DNA from: Hyaloscypha bicolor E | Lineage: Eukaryota; Ascomycota; Leotiomycetes; Helotiales; Hyaloscyphaceae | Direction: 5' to 3' | NCBI RefSeq assembly: GCF_002865645.1 | Contig: NW_020194512.1 | Span: forward strand, 186,001 to 250,000 | DNA: 64,000 nt | In this document: in pieces, positions 11,331-22,020 of the stretch | How positions within the stretch are numbered: the stretch's first letter is position 1 | Layout: each line of letters starts with the position of its first letter | Translations under genes and position numbers: made by a program | Notes under the pieces: model-generated | What the model saw: the letters and a program-made list of their open reading frames with translations, nothing else | What the model was told of the DNA's origin: nothing | The model's database searches: none

Positions 11331-11958
11331 TTACCCCCCCTTTAGAATAAGCTCGTCCCCAAGCTTTGTAAAAGCCGTTAATCCATCCAATTTCATACCA
11401 TTCTCCTTCCCAAAGTGAACTAGCATCTCGGATGTGGACGTCACGTGCGAAAGGCCGGCGTCTTTGACACGTGACTTAGAAGGGTTTATTGTCATTTCCG
11501 TATGGTTCTGGACGAGTATCATTTTTTGCATAGTCTAGCCAGTATTACAGGTTTTATAGAGGTCCTGGTATATTATTATTATTATTATAGAAACTCTATA
11601 AAACCAGGGGGCTATTGCTTAGTACTAAAGCTAGATACCACTCTTGATTCTTATTCTGACTAACTCACTGGATTCTATACTTTAGCTTATTCCTTACTAG
11701 CTTGATTGCAATAACCCGTTTAATGCCGTACTCTTATTTGCTATCTTCTAGTACTAATGGGAGCGGTTCCGGATTTGCTTGAGCTAGTAAAGGATTCTAA
11801 AAATTCTTTTATAGCTTTTCTATATAGAAAACTAGATATACTTTTATGATTTCCGGCAGTTTCAGGAGAAACAAATAGCTATACTATTCTAGAATCTCAA
11901 ATAGGCCCTCTATTTAGTTCCCTAGCTTCCGGTTCGGATAATTAGATTTCTAGTACTT
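11331..11958 (-). mobile_element. 3' end of gypsy polyprotein and downstream element sequence
   Basis: Next to the LTR, the minus strand encodes up to 66 codons (11531-11331) ending in FTKLGDELILKGG, the kind of C-terminal tail found in fungal gypsy polyproteins just before the polypurine tract. The rest (11540-11958) is AT-richer element DNA, including an 11-bp inverted repeat (GGTTTTATAGA ... TCTATAAAACC). The part from about 11,700 is repeated at 17,796-18,070, with many single-base indels between the copies. Only a truncated element is present here. Confidence 0.65.
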
Positions 11959-12106
11959 TATCCCTTCGTCCGCCATGAACTGTCCACGCTAGCAGGGGGC
12001 GTGTGGCTGCACGCAAGCCTCTTGAATTGGAACGAAGCGAGGTGAGGCTTGCGTGCAGCCACACCCCCCCTGCTAGCGTGGACAGTTCATGGCGGACGAA
12101 GGGATA
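11959..12106. mobile_element. 148-bp hairpin MITE, TA-flanked
   Basis: Almost the whole element is one inverted repeat: arms of about 63 bp pair with a single mismatch (GGGGGC against GGGGGG) around a loop of about 20 nt. Ends are TCCCTTCGTCCGCC with TA on both sides, as in Tc1/mariner-type non-autonomous elements. A second, indel-rich copy lies at 18071-18235. Confidence 0.75.
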
Positions 12107-12239
12107 GAAACCGCGCGACAGCCTCATAAATTCTAAGTGAGGCTGCGCTAGGCTACGCTGGCAGCAGATTTCCTCCGCCTAACACATTATCGAACACGAA
12201 TTTCTGAACCACTTTGCAGCAGTTGTAGGACGGTGCAGC

Positions 12240-15200
12240 ATGGTATCCAGAAGGCCGAGATCGTCTCGCCAGCCAGACGCAACCAAACATGACACCGTTC
12301 AGGCGAGCAGTCCAGCTTCCATGTCCTTGACACCTACTGACGGCCTCTCAGAGACCAGCGAAGAAACGACGCACTGGAACAAGGAACGACGCTCCGCTAG
12401 AGTCCTTGGAGCCGACCGCTGATTCCAACAAGTCACAATGGACTACATATCGAGTGAGCCCAATACCGAATACCTACAACGCAACCTCCTTCCACGACGC
12501 TCTTCGTATCAGTCTTCGGCTCGAATCACATACAACATTGACCATCCACTCCTTCGGTTCGGACTGGTCGCAGCAGAGAACCGCAACGATCACATTCAGC
12601 GACACTCCTTCCGGGCTATACTCAGTTGGGGTTGATGATGTCTGCGGCAAGACAACAGAATGGAAGGTGAACATTGTTCATCCATTGTCTACACAAACCG
12701 ACACTGTGTGCATTGATACACACTTTAAGGGTTTTACACCTGTTTCCCCGCTTGCTAATGACGAGGAACATTTGATTGAGTACGTTGCTCGGTGTAAATT
12801 GAGAACGTTTGCTGATCTATAGTCACAGCTGTATTGCTATACATGGCTGGGGAAGTCATGCGCTTGGAGGATTCAAAGCCCATAATGATACTTACATGTG
12901 GCTTCGAGATTCCCTGGCCAAGGACCTTCCTCGATTACGGGTATTCATATACGGATACGCATGTGATTTGACCACGGCCGAATCGATCAGTGGGGTTGAT
13001 GATTACGCAGATACCCTTAGGCGGCTGCTTAGGAACAGGCGGGGTCAAAACAAGGTAGGAGCACTCGATTCGCCTGCATGCCGTCGCTGACCACGAAGAC
13101 CGGTCCTCCAGTACCCCTGGTGTTCATTGCTCACAGCCTTGGTGGCATAGTCCTCAAACATGTAGGTTTATCATGAACAAATATTGTTTCTTGCTAACTG
13201 TCGAAGGCACTTATACGGATGAAGGAGAGTTCTGATGATGACGACAATTACAATCTGATTTCAGTCTATGGAGCCTTGTTTTTCGGCGTGCCCAGCCAAG
13301 GCATGGATACCGAAGCATTGGCGGCGATGGTCGGAGACAAACCTCAACGATACGATTTGTCCCTGCTCGACCAAGAGGTGGGCCATCGACTACGGCACCG
13401 CCAACACGAAGATTTCTGTAGAGCTTTGGACTTCAAAGACTCAAAAATCATCCAGTTCTTTGAAACGAGGAAGACGTCTACCGTCATTGAGGTAGGTCGG
13501 ATATTGGTGTCGTCTGTAATCGATATACTAATAAAACCAGGACCCAGTTACAAAGAAGTGGACACGTGCTGGTCCGAAGAAGTTGCTCGTCAATCCTGCG
13601 TCAGCAACCTTCGGTCGCCCATGGGAAACTTCGGATGATTTCAAAGTGTCTATTGACGCGGATCATAGCGATATGGTGAAATTTTCCCAGTTTGATCAAG
13701 ACGGCTATATCAAGGCACGAGATGAACTACGAAGGTTTGCAGAGCAGGCTATGACTGTAATAGAAAAGAGACTTCAGCATAGATCTATAAATAGTACCAT
13801 CCCGCTTCCTTAAGGTGTAGTGGAGTGACATCTTCTAATCGTTAGCAGAACCGAGTCTGCGTCATCACGGACGCAAAGATGCTCTCGTACTTGACAGGAC
13901 AGCGGGACCCGAAGATTTTGGTAAGCCCAGCTGGACAAGCTCCTTCAACTGGATTTATCTCTAATGTATTGCGAAGCTTGCCTAAGATCTCTGGCTTTTC
14001 CGGAAATGAATTATCGACGACAAGATACACAACGGGCCCATGTAAAGACGTGTGGGTGGATCACTCGCCATCCATCGTATACTACCTGGCTTGAAGATGG
14101 CTCTGGAATCCTCTGGATCAAGGGCAAGCCAGGCTCAGGGAAATCAACATTGATGGAATTCCTCCTTCGGGACTTCGAGAAGCAAGCCTTCTACCAGGAA
14201 TCTATTCAACTTTCTTTCTTCTTACACGGTCGTGGTACAATTTTACAGAAAAGTCGGCTTGGAATGTACCGATCCCTCCTGCATCAATTATTGCTGAGCG
14301 CGCCCACTGCTCGGGCCGAATTTCGCCACGCTTTTCAAGAGAGGTCTAGGAGTCAAGGAGATCCTGGAAAGGACTGGAATTGGCACGTTAACGAGCTCCG
14401 TGCCTTTTTCATGACTGCTGTTGAGCACGTCGCGACAATACAACCAGTCAATATCGTTGTTGACGCATTAGACGAGGCTAGCGATGGGACCGACGATCAA
14501 AATACAAGTCACCAGATCGTGTCGGATTTCCATGAATTGAACAACCTCTTGCTTCATAAAAAGCTTCGATCTACGATTTGCTTCTCATGCCGCCACTTTC
14601 CAGTCGTAACTGATAATCAAGGAAGGGACATCTGCGTTGAGGAGGAAAACCAAGCAGATATCTCGGTTTACGTTTGCGACGAGCTTCACAGGAGGCTCCG
14701 TGTGAGTGAATCTGAGCAACAATATCTGGCGAAACTGCAAGATGCCATTGTTAGCGGGGCACATGGAGTATTTCAATGGGCCGCACTTGTTCTTGCTATG
14801 GCGATTCGATATCACAATGATGGGCTGTCGCTAAGGGAGATCAGAGAAATGTTAGAAGAAGTTCCTGAAGAGCTGGGTGATGTCTATAAACATATCCTAA
14901 GGAAAGTCATCTACAAAAAATATTACCCGGAAGCCATACGCCTCATGAGATGGGTATGTCTCGCCGAGCGGCCCTTGACCGTGACAGAGATGTGCTTCGC
15001 CATGAGTCTACGAGGAACAGAGATACTTGGCCCGGGATCCTCTCTTGCAGAACCGGAATTGCGACCATACGATGTGATGGTGAGACGAATCGTTAGCTTG
15101 TCTGGAGGCCTCATAGAATCCAAGCGGCATGGGGAGGATCAGATCGTACAGTTCATTCACCAATCTGTCAATGACTTCTTCCTACGAGATGGGCTTCGAT

Positions 15201-16144
15201 TCTTCGACAAGACTTCTGGAGATCCAATTGGACAAGGCCATCATCAGTTGTCGCTTATTTGTGCAAATTACATGAGAATTGCCGACTCGAACGAATTTGA
15301 TGCTAAATCTCTCAAGACCAAGCTCCCGTTCGTGGATTATGTTGCAAGATCTTGGTTCTTACACGCCGAAAAGGCTGAGACACGAGGGGTTCCACAGGAT
15401 TATCTTCTACGTTACAGTCAGTACTATCCAAGTATGCTGGATCATTGGGTCAGATTTTATGAATTCCTTGATGATAACCACTACTCTGAACGGCAACCTG
15501 AGAAATCTTCAACCATGCTCCACATTGCCTCCGGTGCGGGTCTTTTGAGCGTTATAGAGGGTTTGCTATTGACACCCCCTGATCTTGAACAAATGGATGG
15601 TGATGGAAACCGAGCACTCCACCATGCATCTCGTTGGGGCCATGCAAAAGTCGTCAAAGCACTGCTTGATGCAGGGGCTGTTTTTGAAGCAGAAAATAAC
15701 AGCAAATGCACAGCACTAGAGCGAGCAGCAGCCAACGGGCATGAAGGAATAGTTGGATTGCTACTTATTAAGGGTGCAGACGTCAACAAACAGACCGGAA
15801 AAACTGGAAACGCTTTACATGGCGCTGCTGCAAAAGGGAGTAGAGCAATAGTGCAGCTGCTTCTTGACAACAAAGCTGACGTTAATGCTCAAGGCGGAGG
15901 ATACGGCAATGCTCTTCAAGCCGCCGCATATGGGGGCAATCAAGCAACCGTACAGCTCCTCCTCGATAATAAAGCCGAAGTCAATGCTCAAGGCGGAGGA
16001 TACGGCAACGCTCTTCAAGCTGCCGCATTTGGGGGCAATAAAGCAACCGTACAGCTCCTCCTCGATAATAAAGCTGACGTTAATGCTCAAGGCGGAGGAT
16101 ACGGCAATGCTCTTCAAGCCGCCGCATATGGGGCTATCAAGTAA
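12240..16144 (+). CDS. NLR-like receptor: alpha/beta-hydrolase-like domain, NACHT, ankyrin repeats
   Basis: Exons 12240-12296, 12352-12779, 12823-13054, 13099-13161, 13207-13491, 13541-13793, 13849-13920 and 13977-16144 join in frame to 1185 aa. The first junction uses a weak donor and is the least certain. Seen: an N-terminal region with AIHGWGSHALGGFK and the serine-hydrolase elbow IAHSLGGIVLK (Ser about 252). The NACHT NTPase follows, with Walker A GKPGSGKST (about 513-521) and Walker B NIVVDALDE (about 622-630). A winged-helix-like linker precedes ankyrin repeats from about residue 979 to the end. In fungi this architecture belongs to STAND/NLR proteins that act in allorecognition and possibly immunity: the repeats sense, NACHT oligomerises, the N-terminal domain is the effector. 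The last ankyrin repeats are nearly identical, and the frame breaks at TAA 16142-16144 while repeat sequence continues. Either the end is mutated or the consensus contains errors. Confidence 0.8.
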
Positions 16145-16610
16145 TTGTACAGGCTGCTCCTCGATAATAAAGCCGAAGTCAATGCTCAAGGCGGAGGATA
16201 CGGCAACGCTCTTCAAGCTGGCCGCATTTGGGGGCCAATCAAGCAACCGTACAGCTCCTCCTCGATAATAAAGCCGAAGTCAATGCTCAAGGCCGGAGGA
16301 TACGGCAACGCTCTTCAAGCTGCCGCATTTGGGGGCAATAAAGCAACCGTACAGCTCCTCCTCCTCGATAATAAAGCCGAAGTCAATGCTCAAGGCGGGG
16401 ATACTACGGCAATGCTCTTCAAGCTGCCGTATGTAGGGGCAATAAAGCAACCGTACAGCTCCTCTCCGATAATAAAGCCGAAGTCATGCTCAAGGCGGAG
16501 TCTATGGTAATGCTCTTCAAGCTGCTAGATCTCGGGGCCATCAAGCAATCGTGCAACTCCTCCTCGATAGTAACAAGGCCAGTGCTCAAGCCGGGTAATA
16601 TAGCAATGAT
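15800..16610 (+). repeat. Tandem 99-nt ankyrin-encoding repeats, near-identical
   Basis: At least seven units with a 99-nt period (33 codons). The core AATGCTCAAGGCGG recurs near 15882, 15982, 16082, 16181, 16282, 16385 and 16486. Units up to about 16130 stay in frame and differ at only a few positions, such as GCTGAC/GCCGAA and AATCAA/AATAAA. Beyond that, spacing becomes 99-103 nt through single-base and triplet insertions, so the frame is lost repeatedly. Confidence 0.85.
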
Positions 16611-17744
16611 CTCCAAGCCCACAGCATGTCAGCGCCGCACATATCGCCGACAGAACCTCTCTGGTAACTGTCGCAGGTGCAGAATGCGCTCTCTCCTGAA
16701 GCATAAATTGGTGCCTCCGGAGGAGCTTATATAGTGGTGAAACATGCCCAGGAGCTAAGCCACTGAACACGTGTGATCGGCACGCAGAGGGCAGTAGGGG
16801 GGGCCCATATGCCATGCAACAGTAACCTCCTTACTATACTATACAGTTGTGTAGACTCAAATCAATTGAGTGTTGCATTAGCTGTGCCTCGTGCAATTCT
16901 CAGCCACGAACGTGATTCAACGGACGGAGGGAGATTTGTTGAAACTGGCCAAAGAAATAGTTACAGGGCATTGCTAAGTGGTTCCATTATAAGCAGATGA
17001 CTATCAAACAGGACCCTGGAAACTGTCGCACACTTACGAAGTAGTATGAAGTTTGAGACCCACGGAGCTCTCGAGCAAAGCCTCTTGGGTCAGTCGTAAG
17101 TGCGGAGTCCAGTTGGCTTGGTTGAAACGGGTTCGGGAATCAGTACAGGCAGTACCAGCAATCTCGTTTTCTGGACAGAAGAAAGAGAGACGAAGGATTT
17201 ATTGATGAGTGGTGGGATGAAGAGGTGCAAAATCGGGCGATAGCTAGAACTGACCATGGCAAAACGCTGAAATCAAGCACAGAACCTGAAAAATGCGAGC
17301 CAGACACAATCCGACCCCAGCAATCCAAGAGATGACCGTCGGCACGTGTTCCCCCCGAAACAAATTTCTGTGGGTTGTGAAAATTCCATAACAAGTTGCG
17401 GGACAAACGCTTTCCCCGGATAAGAGGGAAAGGCCCCTTTAGCGCGACGTACGTCGACCATCAGTTCCACGTTTTCGAATCAAAAGACGAAAGGGATCGC
17501 AATCGCTTAATGTGGGGTAATTGCGGGACCAGCCAAGTGCGCCAAAATTCCTGTTCGTCTGACAAATCCTCTGGTCCCTGCGCTGTAAATCCGCTAAATA
17601 TGGTGGTATTCCACCAGGTAAACTAACTCCATGTCATTTTTAGGGAAGTGGAATGGAAAACCAGCATCCCTTTCCACAAGACTTTCGCGAACTTCAGATC
17701 TACGCTTTCTTGCAGTCGCCCCAAGTAGGGTCAATCGCTTTCTC
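16611..17744. other. Downstream flank of the NLR gene, no gene seen
   Basis: Normal GC content, several short open frames on both strands without recognisable features. Probably the 3' flank of the NLR and the DNA between it and the second gypsy/MITE copy. Confidence 0.4.
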
Positions 17745-17769
17745 AAAAAAAAAAAAAAAAAAAAAAAAA
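17745..17769. repeat. Homopolymer of 25 A
   Basis: An uninterrupted A25 tract immediately left of the second copy of the gypsy fragment. It could be a relic of reverse-transcribed poly(A) sequence at a junction or a simple repeat; its exact length is uncertain in any assembly. Confidence 0.7.
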
Positions 17770-18070
17770 TCGATAGCTTTAGCTTCATTTCCTTATAGCG
17801 TTGATTGCAAAAACCCGTTTAATGCCCGTACTCTTATATGCCTATCTCTAGACTCAATGGGACCGGTTCCGGATTTGCTTGAGCTAGTAGAAGGATTCTA
17901 AAAATTCTTTATAAGCTCTTTTCTATATAGAAAACTAGAGTATACTCTTTTATGATTTCCGCAGTTTCAGAGAAACAAATAAAGCTAGTACTGTTTCAGA
18001 ATTTCTCAAATTAGGCCCTCTATTGAGTTCCCTAGCTTCGGCTTCGGCATAATTAGATTCTCTACTACTT
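17770..18070 (-). mobile_element. Second copy of the gypsy 3' fragment
   Basis: Repeats 11,700-11,958 in the same orientation (shared blocks such as AATGGGA.CGGTTCCGGATT and TTCTATATAGAAAACTAGA). The differences are mostly single-base insertions and deletions, not RIP-type transitions. On its right it runs through a MITE copy into the long degraded gypsy body, so it is the 3' part of that element. Confidence 0.6.
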
Positions 18071-18235
18071 TATGCCCTTCGTCCTGTCCGCATGAACTGG
18101 TCCACGCTAGCAGGGGGCGTGTGGGCTGCACGCCAAGCCTCTTGAATTGGAAACGAAGCGAGGTGAGGCGTGCGTGCAAGCTCCACATGCAGCCCCCCCT
18201 GCTAGCGTGGACAGTTCATGGCGGACGAAGGGATA
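18071..18235. mobile_element. Second hairpin MITE copy, indel-rich left arm
   Basis: Matches 11959-12106, including the TCCCTTCGTCCGCC-type ends and the loop TTGAATTGGAA.CGAAGC. The left arm and loop carry many single-base insertions while the right arm is almost clean. Because both MITE copies sit at the same position in the gypsy sequence, the MITE inserted before the gypsy fragment was duplicated. Confidence 0.7.
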
Positions 18236-21200
18236 GTAATTCATACTTTATTCCCGACTTTGAAATTAATTAGATAGTAGTATTTATTAGCTTATATTAT
18301 ATATTATTCCTATATTTGCTCTATATAACCTTGGGCAAGTTATTATAATTCATATAATTAATTTATTAATACTTTAGCTTTATTTCTATTTAGTTTCTTT
18401 TTAGATAAGCTAGCTTTAATAAAAAAGTTCTAGTCTAAAGAGATATAAGACTTATAGCCCTTTTTAATTATAAATAGAAACTAGCTAATAATTTCGTACT
18501 AAAAAGAGGCTTATTAATAATTAATTATAGTAATCTATTTATTTCAATTATTCTAGTAATAGTTAATATATAGATATAATCTCTAATTAAAGTACTAATT
18601 AATAATCTCTATCTATTCGTTTATTTAAAGGTAATTAGTTATTAAGAGTTTAAGCTTTATACTAATTCTTATATAGAATTTACTTTAAAAATCAAATATA
18701 AATTAGGGTTTCTAATTTAATATAATTATTTCTAGAATACCTATTTAGTATATTATATAAAGTAAAAACAGAAATACTAGCTATTTAGTTATAATTATAT
18801 CTTATATAAAAATTATAATTAGATATTTAAATAAGTAATCTATAAATATAGTAATTATATTATAGCCCGATTTGCTTTCTAGATAGTTCTTGAAATTTAT
18901 AATAATATATTACTAAAAGTAATTAGAAACTAGAAGAAAATAAAATAACTCAGATTTCTTATTTTTAGATATATATAATTTCCTATAAATATAATAATTA
19001 CTATAATATTAATTAATATTCTTACTTATAAATAACTAGTAATATTACTTCTTTAATAGCTAATAGAACTTTATATATCTAGAATATCTAAAAAAGAATT
19101 TATTATATATTTTATAAATTAAAATAATTTATAAAAGTAATTTAGAAATTATTTTATTCTCTATAATATAGAGTTTTTTATAATATAAAAAAAAGGCTAT
19201 TTTATAGTATCTAGATATTACTTTTAGCTTAAGCTATTATATATAGCTTTTCTAAATCCAGTAATATATAATTATTCTATAAAATTTTATTTATAAATTA
19301 TAAGCTATTATATTTAATAAGAGCTTTTAATAGTATTTCTATAAGAGTAATTATAATAGAGTCTATTAGTAAAGCTTCTAAAAGAATACCTTTTTCTAAG
19401 AGAATTATATCTCTAATAAAAATATTCTTTTCCGGAAAGTCTTTAATATATACTTGGTTTTTAGAACCGAATTTCGAATTAAATAAGCCGATTTTATAAA
19501 GTATTATTATAAGCTATAAATTATAGATAATCTCTGAATTAATCTTATTTTTAGAAAGAAATACTTGAATTTATAGCTTTTCCTTAATTTAGTTCTAAGT
19601 ATTTATTTTATTTTATTTTTATAATAAAGTATTTATTTATTTATTTAATTTTCTAGAATAATATATAAACTTGAAATAATAATAAAATAAGAGCTTAATC
19701 TATCTAGCTTATTAAAAAAAAAAGCTTTTTAATAGTTATAAAATACTTTAAAATATAATAATCCGAATAGATCTTAAAAGAAATATTTTAAAAGCCTTCT
19801 AGTTTAGCTTTCTATATCTCTAATATTTATATTATAGTAAATATTTCCTTATTATATATATTATAATTAAGTTTTACTAGAAATATAGTTTTAAAAAAAC
19901 AAGCTATAAAATACTAAAGGCCTGTTTTTAGGTTTTATAAAAAAAACTAAATTAGTAATTACTTTTTTAAATATATTTATTTCTATTATTATAAATAGAT
20001 CTAGATTATAGTATTATAGAACTAGAATAGAAATTATAACTTTTTTTTAAATAATTAAAAGCCTTTTAATATTATTTGAATTATTTAAAAGAAATACCCT
20101 TTTTTATAAATAAAATAAAAAATCTAATAATTCGTTTATATTCTCTAATAAAGTATTTATAAAAGTTATAAAAACCAAGAAAGAACTATATATCCTTAAC
20201 TATTTTTAGGAATTACTAGTTATATATTACTTTAATTTTATTAGAATCTATTTTAATATTAGATATAGAAATAATAAAACCCAAATACTTTATATATATA
20301 TTATTTATATTTTACTAAATTCTCTAAATAAATAAGAATATTATTAAAATATATTATATAAAAGTTATCTAAATATTTAAAAAGTATATTATTTATATAA
20401 TATTAATATATAACTAGGCTATTTATAAGGTCTTTCTAGAAAATATTATATTTATATATTTTATAATAAATATGAAATATTATTAGCTCCTAAGAATCCG
20501 GATTTATAGCTATATAATAGTAAGCTTAATAAATATCTAATTTAATATAAATCTTGACTTTAAATAATTAATTTAAAGTCTTATTAATAAATAAATAAAA
20601 ATATTAATTTTTCTAAATAATATTATTTAAATAATAGAAATTAATATAAAAATATAAACTTCTATTTGCTTTTTTTTATAAAAAGAACTAGTAAAGTAAA
20701 AAGAGCTTAACTAGTTTTAATAAAGCTTTTAGCTAAATTATTTTCTAAGAAATACTTGATTTCTAGAAGCTTTTAAATAAACTATTATTAGAGAGATTAA
20801 TATCTAATACTTTTAAAATTCTTTTGGGCCTTTAATTTAAATCTTATAATTATATAATTTATAAAAAAAAAGAATATTAGATTTCTTTTTAGAAAAAATA
20901 AAAGTATATTTTTTAAGTTCTAGAAATAATATCTTCTAAAGCTACTAAAGTTCTATTTCGTCTAGTTATTAATTTTCCGGGCTAGAAATAGCTTTTTTCC
21001 TCCGAGCTTTAAGCTTTTTATTAATCTTATAAATAGAGATTTAATTAATAATATTATCTTTTCTTTTAGCTATATAATTAAATACTATAAAAATAAAAAT
21101 AGCTAGATCTAATATTTACTTTTTATTAAAAACCTCTTTCTATTTCTTTAGCTTTTATTTAAGTATTATATTTTAATTAGACTATAAAAGCTTCTTTTCT

Positions 21201-22020
21201 ATAATCTTATATAATTTCTTCTAATTAGTTTAAAAAAATAAAAATTATCTAAAAATAAAAGATTTTTAGAAATAGCTTATAATAGAATTTTATTAATTAA
21301 TATTTTTTAATACTTTATTAATTAATTAGAAATAAGACTTTTATATATTTTTTAGTAAACTTAGCTAGCTTTCTTTTAAAACTATATATAATATAAAATA
21401 AGAAAAAGAATTATAATTCTATTTCTAAGAATTACTTTATAAGCTAAATAAGCTTTATATTAATAAAAGTATAATTATTAGTTCTAGTATTAATAAAAGA
21501 AAAAAACTTAATTTCTAATTTATTTATATTAATAATATAAAATATTATAAGAATATTTCCTTTTATTAGATAAGTTAAGTTAATCTCTATTAAATTTATA
21601 CTATAAGCCTCTAAAATAGAAACTTTCTTTAGAAGTATTCGTTTTCTGGTTTTATATTAGAATTAGTATTCGAATTCTCTAAATATTTTACTAGAATAGA
21701 AACTAGATATTTTAGTAAAATAGAAATTAAGCCTAACTTAATTCTAGAAAGAATTACCTTGATTTCCTTATTATATCTAACTAGATAATATCTAATATAA
21801 TAACCGAACTCGTTATAGTTATAGTATTTAATAGTTAAAAGATCTTTAGTTTTTATAGAATATTATTTATATTTATAAGAAAATATATATTTAATAAAAG
21901 TAATTAATATAAGCTTCTTGAATTTCTTTTTAGAAGTATATTTCTTAGAAATATAAGAAAATATAATACTAGAAGTAAACTTAGCTAAAATAGTTTCTAT
22001 TTTTTATATTCTTTAGTTTT

